Below the pieces are notes generated by a model. The model saw nothing but the letters and a program-made list of their open reading frames with translations, was not told the origin of the DNA and did not search any database. A program made the position numbers and the translations under genes. Shown piece by piece: positions 1 through 9,125 of a stretch of 64,000 bases of DNA. Positions within the stretch are counted from its first letter, which is position 1. Each line of letters begins with the position of its first letter. This stretch comes from an uncultured Prochlorococcus sp. (lineage in GTDB: Bacteria; Cyanobacteriota; Cyanobacteriia; PCC-6307; Cyanobiaceae): contig CACKJL010000001.1 of assembly GCA_902600395.1 (NCBI GenBank), forward strand, positions 1-64,000. The letters run 5' to 3'.

Positions 1-936
1 ACCAATCTCCCTTTGCAGAATATTTGAAATAAATTCTGTATTTTTGGTTTTTTCTAAAATATATCTAATAAGGAGCGAACCTATAAGGATAAAAGGAAAT
101 ACTGGTAGTGAAAAAATAATTTCCCTCGAAAAATCACCAAAAGAACTTGAAATATACCTTAAAAATTTAAGAAGCAAAACACCAAAAGAAATTGCCAAAC
201 CAGAGAATCCAAGATTTATTATAAAAATTCTAAAATCTGCAAAAATTCTAATCTTATTTTTTCCATTTAAAGTATCTTTTTGTTCAAGAATTTCCTCAGT
301 ATCTGAAAGGCCTAAAGTTCTACCAATAAAGATAAATATGCTACCCAATATTGAAGAGGATAAAAGACCCATTGTTGCCATAGCCAAACCAAGATCTAAA
401 CCATTTGGGAAACCTAGTTTATTAAAACTTTCACCGATTATTGATGCGGCTCCATGACCGCCCTCAAAACCTACCTCTATTAAACAACCCATAAGAGGAT
501 TTGCGTCCATAGATGGAGGCAGAAAATATTTAACAACAAGGCCGCCGACAAAAAATTGTCCGAAACCTAGTGAAAGAGCTAATAGAAATTGATTAAAAAT
601 CGGTTTAACTAAACCATTTATATTCGGTATAGGTCTTCCCATCATTAAAGTTGCGAAGACTAATGATAAAAGAGGAGTAGGAAAATTACTCCAAACATTT
701 ATTGTTTCTTTTGGTAAAAAGTGTATCGCACCAAATGGGCCTATAGATATACCTAAAATTCCTGATATGACGGCTATCGGCAATCCAAATCTCTCGAGTT
801 GAACAGCTAGTTTAAATTTCCTTCCAAAAATCAGCAAAAAAAATATAATTAACAATCCAAAAAAACTTATCAATAGAGAATTTGAAAAAATATCTTTATT
901 CTGTATCGAAAATATATTCAATGATTTCAAAAACAT
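1..936 (-). CDS. gltS: Sodium/glutamate symporter (ESS/GltS family), 3' end cut by window edge
   Basis: The minus strand is open from an ATG at 934-936 to the left edge, giving 312 codons without a stop. The product is very hydrophobic with many predicted membrane helices. It contains a GFEGGHGAASIIG segment near residue 155, which resembles the conserved glycine/histidine motif of the ESS family of Na+-dependent glutamate carriers. By family it would import glutamate or a related acid with sodium across the plasma membrane. The C-terminal part lies outside the window, so family assignment is good but substrate is inferred. It lies downstream of pcb on the same strand but is separated from it by a strong hairpin terminator, so it probably has its own promoter. 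Confidence 0.72.
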   Translation of the reverse strand, partial: MFLKSLNIFSIQNKDIFSNSLLISFFGLLIIFFLLIFGRKFKLAVQLERFGLPIAVISGILGISIGPFGAIHFLPKETINVWSNFPTPLLSLVFATLMMGRPIPNINGLVKPIFNQFLLALSLGFGQFFVGGLVVKYFLPPSMDANPLMGCLIEVGFEGGHGAASIIGESFNKLGFPNGLDLGLAMATMGLLSSSILGSIFIFIGRTLGLSDTEEILEQKDTLNGKNKIRIFADFRIFIINLGFSGLAISFGVLLLKFLRYISSSFGDFSREIIFSLPVFPFILIGSLLIRYILEKTKNTEFISNILQREIG

Positions 937-978
937 ATAATTCTAAATCTAAATTAATAAACAAAATTTTTCAAATAA

Positions 979-1005
979 AAAAGGCTCCGATAAGAGGAGC
1001 CTTTT
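979..1005 (-). terminator. Rho-independent terminator of pcb
   Basis: A perfect 10-bp inverted repeat (979-988 and 996-1005; AAAAGGCTCC / GGAGCCTTTT) encloses a 7-nt loop. Read on the minus strand the stem ends in a run of T, 25 bases after the pcb stop codon. It is the clearest intrinsic terminator in the window and fits a highly expressed antenna gene. Confidence 0.9.
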
Positions 1006-1029
1006 GATATTGGTAAGAAAATTTGAAAA

Positions 1030-2088
1030 TTAATCTTTAAGAGTAACTGTTGCACTATCAATATTACTGATAGCATTTGTAACTCTCTTGAAATCAAAGC
1101 CTAGTGCTCTTAAAGCGTGCCATAGATGACCTTGAATAAAGAAGAATCCAAAATAGTAATGAACATTAGCTAACCATGCCCTTGAAGTGTACTCACCATC
1201 AGGAAGATCAACAGTATCTACCCAATAAGGAGAAATACTAAACTTCAATTCAAGTGGTTCACCAAAGAATTCAGTTGGATAAACTGTTGTGTTAGCTGCA
1301 CTCCAGAAAGCTGCAATAATAGCCATCCAGCCTATTCCAGCTAGTGACCATGAGAGAACAGCTTCTGCAGAGAGAAGTCCTTTTCCTTTGAATTTGGTAT
1401 ATTCACCAACTTGCTTAGTAGCAATATGCCAAGCACCACCAGTGATCTCAACGAAAGCGAGGAAAGCATGACCTCCCATTACTTCTTCAAGACTATCAAT
1501 AGTCAAAAAGTCTGTTTGGTGATTCCAAATTTTGGCCAAATTTAATTCATACTCAACCTGTCTTACAGAACCAATAGCTGGATCATATATTCCATGCACT
1601 CTTGCCCATTCGACAAAAGCAATAACTGCGAAACCAAGAATAATTAGATGGTGACCAAGAATAAATGTCAATTTGTCTGGATTATCCCATTCAATATTGA
1701 ATTTTCTAGCTCTTGCTACATCAGAATCTTCTAGATTTCCAGGAAGAAGTAAAGAGTGTAAAAGTCCTCCGGCTGCTAAAACCATAGAAGAAACTAAGTG
1801 AACTATTGCTATCGCTAGAACAGGTTTAGTATCTCCCATCGCAACACCATTAGCATCAAACCCTATTCCAAGAGTTGCTAAGTGAGGAAGAACGATTAGA
1901 GGTTGATGCCCCATTGGGACGCTTGGGTCAAATCGTGAAAGTTCAAAAAGGGTGAATGCACCCGCCCAGAAAACAATTAATCCTGCATGAGCTACATGAG
2001 CAGCAATGAATTTTCCGGAGCGATTTGCTACACCTGAATTACCAGCCCACCATCCATAGGTAGTATCTGGATTTCCATAGGTTTGCAT
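1030..2088 (-). CDS. pcbA: Divinyl chlorophyll a/b light-harvesting antenna protein Pcb
   Basis: The 352-residue protein belongs to the Pcb/IsiA/CP43 six-helix chlorophyll-binding family. It opens with [19 protein letters not shown] and has several helix-borne histidines suited to binding chlorophyll (for example in [17 protein letters not shown] near residues 29-45). It lacks the large lumenal loop of true CP43 and has the usual Pcb length. In the thylakoid membrane it binds divinyl chlorophylls a and b and feeds energy to a photosystem, in place of phycobilisomes. It is a single gene here, followed by a strong terminator and preceded by more than 300 bases of noncoding DNA, as expected for a highly transcribed monocistronic gene. 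The base composition is less AT-rich than its neighbours, as is common for highly expressed genes. Confidence 0.96.
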   Translation of the reverse strand: MQTYGNPDTTYGWWAGNSGVANRSGKFIAAHVAHAGLIVFWAGAFTLFELSRFDPSVPMGHQPLIVLPHLATLGIGFDANGVAMGDTKPVLAIAIVHLVSSMVLAAGGLLHSLLLPGNLEDSDVARARKFNIEWDNPDKLTFILGHHLIILGFAVIAFVEWARVHGIYDPAIGSVRQVEYELNLAKIWNHQTDFLTIDSLEEVMGGHAFLAFVEITGGAWHIATKQVGEYTKFKGKGLLSAEAVLSWSLAGIGWMAIIAAFWSAANTTVYPTEFFGEPLELKFSISPYWVDTVDLPDGEYTSRAWLANVHYYFGFFFIQGHLWHALRALGFDFKRVTNAISNIDSATVTLKD

Positions 2089-2418
2089 TTAGGAATTGAT
2101 TAGCTTAAACGTTTTGAGAATACTTTATATTTCACCAAACAGTTGAATTCATAACAAAATTGTAAAGGTTATTAATCCTAACTATTACTAAACAAAAATT
2201 ATTCGTAGGGCAAGACAAGAGTAAAGAAGGTAGATTTAATGAAGAAAAATTATTCTCAGAGTTATAAGTTCTATCAAATAAACCAGTATTTTTAAATTCA
2301 AATAAGTCAAATAAATTTCATTTTGCTGACATTAAACGATGTTTTGTTTCATTACACCATGGTGGTTATTGCCTCATTTTCAAACAATTATTAAATATGG
2401 TATAAGACATCTAATATT
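2089..2418. other. Intergenic region upstream of pcb, no gene seen
   Basis: These 330 bases contain no convincing reading frame on either strand; the longest ATG frames run fewer than 20 codons. It should hold the pcb promoter and 5' leader (minus strand, with TATAAA-like boxes close to the gene) and the promoter of the small gene that starts at 2419. A perfect 10-bp palindrome, CACCATGGTG, lies at 2355-2364. I see no match to a known small RNA. Confidence 0.5.
2355..2364. repeat. 10-bp perfect palindrome, possible operator
   Basis: CACCATGGTG reads the same on both strands and is GC-richer than the surrounding DNA. It sits about 55 bases before the small gene at 2419 and about 270 bases upstream of pcb. 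A role as a protein-binding site is inference only; a 10-bp palindrome can arise by chance. Confidence 0.3.
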
Positions 2419-2595
2419 ATGACTACTTCTCAAGAGTCTTCTAGAAAATTTTCACTAGAAATGAAATCTGAAGTTCATTACAAAAAGGCTGCAAAATCTT
2501 ACAGAAAATCGAAACAATATATAAATATGATTAACTTATATCCAACTTTGCAAAACACTCTTATTGATTGTAAGGATGAAAATCTAATCGAATGA
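2419..2595 (+). CDS. Small hypothetical protein, 58 aa
   Basis: An ATG at 2419 opens a 58-codon frame ending with TGA at 2593-2595. The product is basic and probably helical, with a central stretch KKAAKSYRKSKQYINM and no signal peptide or membrane segment. A TATAAG box ends a few bases before the start. I do not recognise a family. It looks real because it fills otherwise empty DNA, has a promoter-like element and has a composition like coding DNA, but at this length chance cannot be excluded. It converges with the 77-aa gene at 2640. Confidence 0.5.
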   Translation: MTTSQESSRKFSLEMKSEVHYKKAAKSYRKSKQYINMINLYPTLQNTLIDCKDENLIE

Positions 2596-2639
2596 ATAAT
2601 TTACATATTTTCCCAAATTAATCAAGATATTATCATTTT

Positions 2640-2873
2640 TTAGGCTGCGATATTATAGTTTTCTTCAGAATAAAATTTATTAATTATTTCTCTGCACATT
2701 TTTACATTGTAAAGCGCTTTGGGTTTCCAAGGTTTTTTCTGACCGAGTGGAGAGCTTTTCCAATGAATCCCAGGCTTGAGTATTCCATTTTCACGTAAAA
2801 AAGAAAGTTTAATTTCAGTTATTCCCAGTTTTTCAGAGGTCAACTCAGATGAGCTCCACATATCCCCTAACAT
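2640..2873 (-). CDS. Small helix-turn-helix-like protein, 77 aa
   Basis: The 77-residue product has the layout of a short winged-helix or excisionase-like DNA-binding protein. A first segment, SSSELTSEKLGITEIKLSFLRENG, resembles a MerR/Xis recognition helix region (a helix, a turn at LGI, then a second helix). It is followed by GIHWKSS and a basic tail with KKPWKPKALYNVKMC. The similarity is by pattern only. No integrase, attachment site or other mobile gene is nearby, so a role in phage excision is not supported; a small chromosomal regulator is as likely. Confidence 0.55.
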   Translation of the reverse strand: MLGDMWSSSELTSEKLGITEIKLSFLRENGILKPGIHWKSSPLGQKKPWKPKALYNVKMCREIINKFYSEENYNIAA

Positions 2874-3008
2874 TGAATTAAGTAATTTAATTAATCCTTG
2901 ATAACGTTAATTTTATTTTTTTGAAAGGGGTAAAACTTTTAAATAATTATTAAGTTACAAAAAACCTAGTATTTACAAAGAAAAGAGATTTGAAAGATTT
3001 ATATCAAA

Positions 3009-3308
3009 TTAAGAAATATTAAATAAAGAATCTTCATTAATGAATATCTCATCGATACCCTTTCCTTTATTGATGGATTTATAGTTAACGTATTCTTCTG
3101 TAATCGATTGATTCTTTGAAAGATTGATCCAACCCTTCTTCCAATTTCCACTATTTATTAATTCTTCATAAGTAGTTTTTAAGTTAATTTCAGAATCAAG
3201 GACAGAAACCATTAAAAAACTAATATTTCCTTTTTCTTTAGTCTCATTTACTAAAACAAAATGTCTTAATCCATTTATAGGTTTATTAGAAGTCCAGTAA
3301 TTTTCCAT
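3009..3308 (-). CDS. Tryptophan-rich DUF2389 (TIGR02450) protein
   Basis: The 99-residue protein shows the pattern of the cyanobacterial Trp-rich family TIGR02450/DUF2389: an N-terminal WTSNKPINGLRHF, a central run of strands ending in VLDSE, then NSGNWKKGWINL near residue 52. The function of the family is unknown. It has no signal peptide or membrane helix, so a soluble location is likely. It lies two bases after the stop of the 96-97 aa membrane protein gene and probably shares a transcript with hisS. The C-terminal 30 residues are less conserved in pattern. Confidence 0.78.
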   Translation of the reverse strand: MENYWTSNKPINGLRHFVLVNETKEKGNISFLMVSVLDSEINLKTTYEELINSGNWKKGWINLSKNQSITEEYVNYKSINKGKGIDEIFINEDSLFNIS

Positions 3309-3310
3309 AA

Positions 3311-3601
3311 TTATTTTTTCTTAATGTTCCCCTGAGAATTTTTTCTAGATATTTTCTTATATTCATTTCTAATTTCGTCTAATAAAAGTTTTCTTTTATC
3401 CATGTAGTTAAGAGAATCTTGTTTTGTTAAGTTATATCTTTCTTTTTTAGTTAAATTCATCCAATTATTAAGATTCTTTTTATTGAAAGTTGTTATTTTT
3501 TTAGAATTAAAAACTTTTTGTTTTCTACTTAATTTAAGAAAATTCCTTAAATTAAAAAAAATAATTATAAAAAGAAAAATTATTACTATCTTCAAGAACA
3601 T
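3311..3601 (-). CDS. Small basic protein with N-terminal membrane anchor
   Basis: A hydrophobic N-terminus (FLKIVIIFLFIIIFF, about residues 2-16) is followed by about 80 residues very rich in Lys, Arg and Asn, including KRKLLLDEIRNEYKKISRK. This predicts a single-pass membrane protein with a cytoplasmic basic tail. The ATG at 3599-3601 overlaps the hisS stop codon (TGATG); a GTG one codon upstream (3602-3604) is possible. The overlap implies translational coupling with hisS. I do not recognise the family and assign no function. Confidence 0.6.
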   Translation of the reverse strand: MFLKIVIIFLFIIIFFNLRNFLKLSRKQKVFNSKKITTFNKKNLNNWMNLTKKERYNLTKQDSLNYMDKRKLLLDEIRNEYKKISRKNSQGNIKKK

Positions 3602-4881
3602 CACTTTACAAGTAAGTTATTGTTTATCCAATTTTCTAATTTAATATCATTCTCAAAAGATATAACCTCCTCTTCATTCCCATTACCTGATTGATCAAAG
3701 AGCCTTATAATAAATTCTCCATTAACTGCCTCATCATCACCAATAACAATAATACTTTTAGATTTAAGTTTATTTGCCTTTTTAAATTGCTTAGAGAATG
3801 AGGCTCCGCTTAAATCTAACTCAACTAACAAATCGTAATTTCTTAATTTTCTAGATAAATCCATTGCTAATGATTCAGCGACTAAGCCTTGATTAATGAT
3901 ATAGATATCAGTATTTCTTGGAATTTCAAGCTCTTTTCCTGCGAGTAAAATTAATCTTTCTAAACCAATAGCGAAACCAATTGCAGGTGTGTTTGGCCCT
4001 CCCATTTGTTTTATTAAATCGTCGTATCTCCCTCCTCCGCAAACTGTAGCTTGGGAGCCCAAATCCCCACTAGTAATTTCAAAAGCTGTATGAGTGTAGT
4101 AATCTAAACCTCTTACAAGATTAAAATTTTCTATATAAGGTATTTTTAAAACCTCTAATTGTCTTTTTAAGTCTAAATATCTGTTATGACTTTTTTCAGA
4201 TAAAAAATTAAATAATCTTGGTGCATTTTCAAGAACTTTTTTAGTTTGAATATTCTTTGAGTCCAAAATCCTCAAAGGGTTTTTATAAATTCTATTCTGA
4301 GAATCTAAATCTAGAGAATCTTTATTTGTTTCTAACCACTTTATAAAAGATTTTTGAAAATTTGATCTGTCATTAGTATCACCTAACGTATTTATTTCAA
4401 GATTAAGTTCTTTTATTCCTAATTTGCCTAATATATCCCAAGCTAAAGCAATAATTTCAACATCACTTCTAACTGAATCATGTCCTATAAACTCAACACC
4501 TAATTGATGAAACTGTCTTTGCCTGCCTGCTTGAGGTCTTTCGTATCGAAACATGGGACCCATGTACCAAAGTTTTTGAAGAGGATTAGACGATATTCCA
4601 TTTTGTATTAACGCTCGTGCGACTGAGGCTGTTCCTTCAGGTCTTAGAGTGCAAGATCTCTCCCCCCTATCAAGAAATGTATACATTTCTTTACTGACAA
4701 CATCTGTTCCTTCACCAATTCCTCTTATAAATAATTCGGTCATCTCCAATATTGGTGTTCTTATTTCTTTGATGGATGCTCTAGAAAGCTGTTCTAATAA
4801 AATTTTTTCAACGTTTTGCCACTTTACTAATTGATCAGGAAATAGGTCTACTGTTCCTCTTAGGTTTTTTAAGTTATTCAA
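3601..4881 (-). CDS. hisS: Histidyl-tRNA synthetase
   Basis: The 426-residue protein is a class II aminoacyl-tRNA synthetase that charges tRNA-His in the cytoplasm. It starts with the family sequence [11 protein letters not shown] (a TTG start codon at 4879-4881). Motif 2 is seen in [22 protein letters not shown] (split over residues 110-132), the two histidine-specific motifs in [15 protein letters not shown] and CGGGRYDDL, and motif 3 in [11 protein letters not shown]. The C-terminal 100 residues form the anticodon-binding domain. The length is normal. It is the first gene of a minus-strand cluster with two small proteins of unknown function downstream. Confidence 0.97.
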   Translation of the reverse strand: MNNLKNLRGTVDLFPDQLVKWQNVEKILLEQLSRASIKEIRTPILEMTELFIRGIGEGTDVVSKEMYTFLDRGERSCTLRPEGTASVARALIQNGISSNPLQKLWYMGPMFRYERPQAGRQRQFHQLGVEFIGHDSVRSDVEIIALAWDILGKLGIKELNLEINTLGDTNDRSNFQKSFIKWLETNKDSLDLDSQNRIYKNPLRILDSKNIQTKKVLENAPRLFNFLSEKSHNRYLDLKRQLEVLKIPYIENFNLVRGLDYYTHTAFEITSGDLGSQATVCGGGRYDDLIKQMGGPNTPAIGFAIGLERLILLAGKELEIPRNTDIYIINQGLVAESLAMDLSRKLRNYDLLVELDLSGASFSKQFKKANKLKSKSIIVIGDDEAVNGEFIIRLFDQSGNGNEEEVISFENDIKLENWINNNLLVK

Positions 4882-4979
4882 AGTTCTAAAAAATAATTCA
4901 AAATTTTTAATTCATCTAGAAATTAATCTTTGATTGGTTATTTTGTGAGACAATTTTAATTTAACATTTAGAAAAACTA

Positions 4980-5402
4980 TTGGGAATTAATAAAAGTAAA
5001 GAGAATCAACATTGCGGTACAAAACCAAAAAAAATTGCTTTTGGAATAGCACCTCTTGGTATAGTTTCAATAGGAATAGTGCCAATGGGAGTAATAAGTA
5101 TAGGGGTAGTCCCAATGGGTGTATTTTCTTTTGGTGCAGTCGCAATGGGAATAGTCAATTTATCAGTAGTCGGAATGGGAATTATCTCTGCCGGTGTTAC
5201 TACTATGGGGATATGGGAGTATTCACCTAATTCTCATAAAAATCATCACAATCATTCCAAACAAATTTCAAATTCAAATAAGGAAAATATGATGTCAGAT
5301 CTATTTAACACTAAACAAGAGGCTGAAAAGGCTGCTTCAAAATACGGCTGTATTGGAGCACATAAAATGGGGAATAAATGGATGCCTTGTAAGATGCACT
5401 AA
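4980..5402 (+). CDS. Glycine-pentad repeat protein with C-terminal DUF3721
   Basis: The 140-residue protein has three parts. Residues about 20-78 are about twelve tandem pentads of the form [IVA]-x-x-[MILF]-G (for example IVPMG, VISIG, VVPMG), broken only once where G is replaced by S. Residues 83-100 are rich in His and Asn. Residues about 107-140 match DUF3721, ending GCIGAHKMGNKWMPCKMH with two Cys, two His and three Met. The start is a TTG at 4980-4982, since a stop lies six codons upstream and no ATG precedes the repeats. The pentads could be membrane-embedded or form a beta-helix-like coil; the tail suggests metal binding. Both ideas are inference. It is divergent from hisS. Confidence 0.8.
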   Translation: MGINKSKENQHCGTKPKKIAFGIAPLGIVSIGIVPMGVISIGVVPMGVFSFGAVAMGIVNLSVVGMGIISAGVTTMGIWEYSPNSHKNHHNHSKQISNSNKENMMSDLFNTKQEAEKAASKYGCIGAHKMGNKWMPCKMH

Positions 5403-5432
5403 ATATTTTCTTAGTCAAAAATTAAATAAATA

Positions 5433-6212
5433 TTAATTCAAAATCTCAACTCTAAAATCAAGATTTTTTGCCTCATTAGTAGTTAATTTTCTTGACCAAG
5501 CTCCTTGCACAGGACTATTCCATCTGAACCCAGCATTTTTAGCTAAAGACCTATCTTCGTAACTAATCAGTGCCTTGTATAAAAACCTCGGTTCAGTAGC
5601 TTTAAGTAAAAGTTCCTCCAAATTATCACATTTTTTGAAGACTTCAGATATGTAAAAGCAATCAGATAAAGCTCTATGTAAATTCCAAACTGGTATTGAA
5701 AAAGATAAAGCTAGATCAGTTACTGAGGGTCTATTTTTTAGTGATTTTTGAAAAGACCAATTAATATCTTCTAAACTACATATCCATTTTTTATTAAGTT
5801 TAGGTAATCTTCCTTTCCCAAACCACTTCTTATCAAACTCTACATTATGCGCGACAATGAAATCCGAACTATCAACAAGTTTTAAAAAGAAATTCAATCC
5901 ATCTTCCCATGGTTGAGAAATATTAGTTACTTCTGCAGATATGCCATTAACATATTCTGCTTCATTATTACTAACTGGGAACAAAAATGAGACCTGTGAA
6001 AGTACACATTTAAAAGATACATCAAACAAAATACAACCTATCTCTATCACTTCATCTTTATTTTCATCTAAACCAGTTGTTTCAGTATCAAGAATTAAAA
6101 TTTTTTCAATTTTTTTATCCTGATTAGCAACACTATCTTCAGAGGGAAAACTGATAACTTGATCCTGAAGAATATCCAATTGATTTAATTCTTTTTTGTT
6201 TGATAGTTCCAA
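5433..6212 (-). CDS. DEDDh 3'-5' exonuclease (DNA polymerase III epsilon-like)
   Basis: The 259-residue protein carries a complete DEDDh exonuclease core at about residues 36-200: ILDTETTGLD supplies the first D and E, VAHNVEFDKKWF the second D, and HRALSD the H and last D. The family removes nucleotides from 3' ends of DNA or RNA. A C-terminal extension of about 50 residues (SYEDRSLAKNAGFRWN ... GAWSRKL) is seen in cyanobacterial relatives and is of unknown role. The start codon is TTG at 6210-6212. It may be a proofreading subunit or a stand-alone repair or RNA-trimming nuclease; I cannot decide from sequence. Confidence 0.87.
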   Translation of the reverse strand: MELSNKKELNQLDILQDQVISFPSEDSVANQDKKIEKILILDTETTGLDENKDEVIEIGCILFDVSFKCVLSQVSFLFPVSNNEAEYVNGISAEVTNISQPWEDGLNFFLKLVDSSDFIVAHNVEFDKKWFGKGRLPKLNKKWICSLEDINWSFQKSLKNRPSVTDLALSFSIPVWNLHRALSDCFYISEVFKKCDNLEELLLKATEPRFLYKALISYEDRSLAKNAGFRWNSPVQGAWSRKLTTNEAKNLDFRVEILN

Positions 6213-6329
6213 TTAACTGAAAACACTTTTATTTATCTTGACGCATTTAATAAAAATTTCTCTTAAATTAATATAAATTAAGAAATATGATTAGAAAATA
6301 ATTTTCGAAACATTTTTAGTTTATGAAAG

Positions 6330-7052
6330 ATGACTTTTACAAAATATCAATTTAATAATTTTTGTTATTGGCCTTCAAATCCTAAAAAAATTGTAGAATT
6401 TATTGGTGGAAGTTATCTGGCTTCTAAACCAGATTTAACTTATAAAAGATTCATAGAGAGTTTAATTAATAAAAACTATGCAGTACATGCATATAAATAC
6501 ACTCCACAATTTGATCACCAACAACTTGCTATTAAAGCATGGAGGGATTTCAAGAATTGTCGAATATCTTTATCAAAGAGAATAGGAACATCAATTCCTT
6601 CAATAAGAATTGGTCATAGCCTAGGCTGCAAACTTCATCTAATTTCTCCTGATGGTGGAAGAAATTGCGAAAAATTCATATCAATAAGTTTTAACAACTT
6701 CAGTGCTAATAAATCTATTCCATTATTGAAACAAATTTCTCGAAAATTAGAATTCAAAAGTGAATTCAGCCCAAGCCCTGAAAGAACTTTGCGATTAATT
6801 GAAAAAACATATAATCAAAAAAATAACTTCCTAATAAAATTCAACTCAGATGAATTAGATCAAACAGATAAATTATTTTCTTGCCTGAAAGCAAGAAAAG
6901 AAGATAATTCAAAGGGAGTAATGTTAAAAGGTACGCACACTATAATTGCAAGCGCAGGACTAAGAGAAAATTTTTTGGGAGACTGGGCCGATGATGAATT
7001 CAAAAGAAATACTATAAAAAAAATTTCCAATTTAATTGATGAATCTGATTAG
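6330..7052 (+). CDS. DUF1350 family protein (alpha/beta-hydrolase-like)
   Basis: The 240-residue protein has the features of DUF1350, a family shared by cyanobacteria and plastids. [20 protein letters not shown] near residue 24 and [13 protein letters not shown] near residue 91 resemble the oxyanion strand and nucleophile elbow (G-H-S-L-G) of alpha/beta hydrolases. A Ser sits at the elbow and a His in TIIASAG-THT near residue 204. The substrate is unknown. There is no signal peptide, so it is probably cytoplasmic. Its end overlaps that of acs by 4 bases, tail to tail. Confidence 0.8.
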   Translation: MTFTKYQFNNFCYWPSNPKKIVEFIGGSYLASKPDLTYKRFIESLINKNYAVHAYKYTPQFDHQQLAIKAWRDFKNCRISLSKRIGTSIPSIRIGHSLGCKLHLISPDGGRNCEKFISISFNNFSANKSIPLLKQISRKLEFKSEFSPSPERTLRLIEKTYNQKNNFLIKFNSDELDQTDKLFSCLKARKEDNSKGVMLKGTHTIIASAGLRENFLGDWADDEFKRNTIKKISNLIDESD

Positions 7053-9031
7053 GATAATTCTTTCAGCTTTTCCAAAACAGAACTATCTTCGAGAGTGCTT
7101 ATATCACCGCTAATTTTTTCTCCAGCAGCTAAAGATCTTAAAATTCGTCTCATAATTTTTCCACTACGTGTTTTCGGAAGAGAGTCAGAAATTATAATCT
7201 TTTCAGGCTTTGCGATAATTCCAATTTCATTAACAACATGTTTCTTTAGATCCTCTACTAATTCTGAAGAACCGTTCACTTCTTTCTCTAGAGATACAAA
7301 AGCAACTATAACTTCACCTTTTAAATCATCTTTTTTGCCAACGACTGCAGACTCTGCAACTGATTTATGACTTACCAAAGCAGATTCTATTTCCATTGTT
7401 CCTAACCTATGTCCTGAAACACTTATGACATCATCAACTCTTCCCATAATCCATATATATCCGTCTTCATCAATGCGTGCCCCATCTCCAGCAAAATAAA
7501 CATTTTTTTCTCCTTTAAAGGAAATATATTCCCAATAACTCTCCAAATATCTCTCTGAGTTTCCATGAATTGTTCTCATCATACCTGGCCATGGTTTCTT
7601 AATAATTAAATAGCCACCCTCATTTTCTTTAACCTTATCTCCATTCTTATCGACGATTTCAACTTCGATTCCTGGCAGAGGGAAAGTAGCCGAACCTGGC
7701 TTCGTAGCAACCACTCCAGGCAAGGGACTTATCATCACACCACCAGTCTCAGTTTGCCACCAAGTATCAACAATAGGGCATTTATTTTTACCAATAACAT
7801 CTTTGTACCACATCCATGCTTCAGGATTAATTGGTTCTCCAACTGTACCCAAAAGTCTAAGACTCTCAAGATTATATTTATCAGGGATTTCACGTCCAGA
7901 CTTCATAAATGCTCTTATTGCAGTTGGTGCAGTATAAAAAATTGAAACCTTATATTTTTGAACAATTTCCCAAAAAGCCCCTAAATTTGAGGGTCTTGGC
8001 ACTCCCTCATACATTAAGGTTGTAGCACCATTAGATAAAGGCCCATAAACTATGTAACTATGACCTGTAATCCAACCAACATCAGCAGTACACCAATAAA
8101 TATCATCATCTTTCAAATCAAAAATCCATTTAAATGTCAAATGGGACCAAAGATTGTAACCACCAGTAGTGTGAACTACACCTTTGGGCTTTCCAGTAGA
8201 GCCTGAAGTATAAAGAATAAAAAGTCTATCTTCGCTATTCATTATTTCTGGTTCACAATAATCTTTTTGATCTTTTAATAATTCGTGCCACCAAAAATCT
8301 CTATCTTCAACCATCGCAATATTTTTTTTGGATCGTTGAACAACAACTACTTTTTCAACAACTTTATCTGCCCCACTTTCAATTGCCGCATCAACTGCTT
8401 TCTTAAGTTCTATCACCTTATCTTTTCTAAAGCCACCATCAGCAGTAATAACAAATCTTGCGTTTCCATCAATTAACCTATCTTTTAAAGCTTCTGAAGA
8501 AAATCCTCCGAAGACAACTGAATGAGGGGCGCCAATTCTTGCACAAGCTAACATCGCAAACATCGCTTCAGGAATCATCGGCATATAAATACATACCAAA
8601 TCTCCTTTTTTTACACCAATTGCTTTTAATGCATTAGCTGCTTTACATACCTCTTTTAGAAGTTCTTCGAAAGTATATTTTTTGCTATCTCCGGGTTCGC
8701 CTTCCCATATAAGTGCAGTCTTTCCTCCAAGCCCACTCTTAATGTGTCTATCTAAGCAGTTATATGTAATATTGAGTTTCCCTTCTTTGAACCATTTGAA
8801 AAAAGGGGCATTTTCGTTATCTAATACAGTTTGAAATGGCTCAAACCAATCTAATTCAGATTTTGCAAAGGATTCCCAAAATTGAATAGGATTACCTGAT
8901 GCTTGTTTTTTTAGACTATGTAATTCTTCTTGAGTACTAATATTTGAGTTTTCTGCAAATTTTTTTGATGGAGGAAAAATTCTCTTTTCTTCAAGTATGT
9001 TATTGATTGAATTTTTTTTATCTAATGACAT
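7049..9031 (-). CDS. acs: Acetyl-coenzyme A synthetase
   Basis: The 660-residue enzyme activates acetate to acetyl-CoA through acetyl-AMP. It has the AMP-binding signature [19 protein letters not shown] near residues 272-290, the acetate-pocket region [10 protein letters not shown] near residue 415, the hinge with [15 protein letters not shown] near residue 530, and the catalytic lysine motif [10 protein letters not shown] near the C-terminus. The length matches bacterial Acs. The [10 protein letters not shown] motif and the lysine are intact, so it should be active and might be regulated by lysine acetylation as in the family. It is the last gene of the minus-strand run from comB. Confidence 0.97.
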   Translation of the reverse strand: MSLDKKNSINNILEEKRIFPPSKKFAENSNISTQEELHSLKKQASGNPIQFWESFAKSELDWFEPFQTVLDNENAPFFKWFKEGKLNITYNCLDRHIKSGLGGKTALIWEGEPGDSKKYTFEELLKEVCKAANALKAIGVKKGDLVCIYMPMIPEAMFAMLACARIGAPHSVVFGGFSSEALKDRLIDGNARFVITADGGFRKDKVIELKKAVDAAIESGADKVVEKVVVVQRSKKNIAMVEDRDFWWHELLKDQKDYCEPEIMNSEDRLFILYTSGSTGKPKGVVHTTGGYNLWSHLTFKWIFDLKDDDIYWCTADVGWITGHSYIVYGPLSNGATTLMYEGVPRPSNLGAFWEIVQKYKVSIFYTAPTAIRAFMKSGREIPDKYNLESLRLLGTVGEPINPEAWMWYKDVIGKNKCPIVDTWWQTETGGVMISPLPGVVATKPGSATFPLPGIEVEIVDKNGDKVKENEGGYLIIKKPWPGMMRTIHGNSERYLESYWEYISFKGEKNVYFAGDGARIDEDGYIWIMGRVDDVISVSGHRLGTMEIESALVSHKSVAESAVVGKKDDLKGEVIVAFVSLEKEVNGSSELVEDLKKHVVNEIGIIAKPEKIIISDSLPKTRSGKIMRRILRSLAAGEKISGDISTLEDSSVLEKLKELS

Positions 9032-9125
9032 TAAATAAATCTATGCTTAATAAATTTAGACGAAAAAATTAAGGTTTTCAAAAATTTTAATATTAATTTA
9101 GCTCAAAGATTTATTTCTAATAGAT

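Noticed and set aside
44..457. Open frame of 137 codons on the plus strand
   Set aside because: It is a shadow of the gltS gene on the minus strand, which has the family motif and membrane helices; the plus-strand translation has no likeness to any protein.
2239..2295. Plus-strand ATG frame of 18 codons behind an AAGG site
   Set aside because: Too short to support, and no family or conserved pattern is visible.
5400..5435. Short AT inverted repeat in the convergent gap as a terminator
   Set aside because: The stem is only A-T pairs with a long loop and would be weak; not enough to call.
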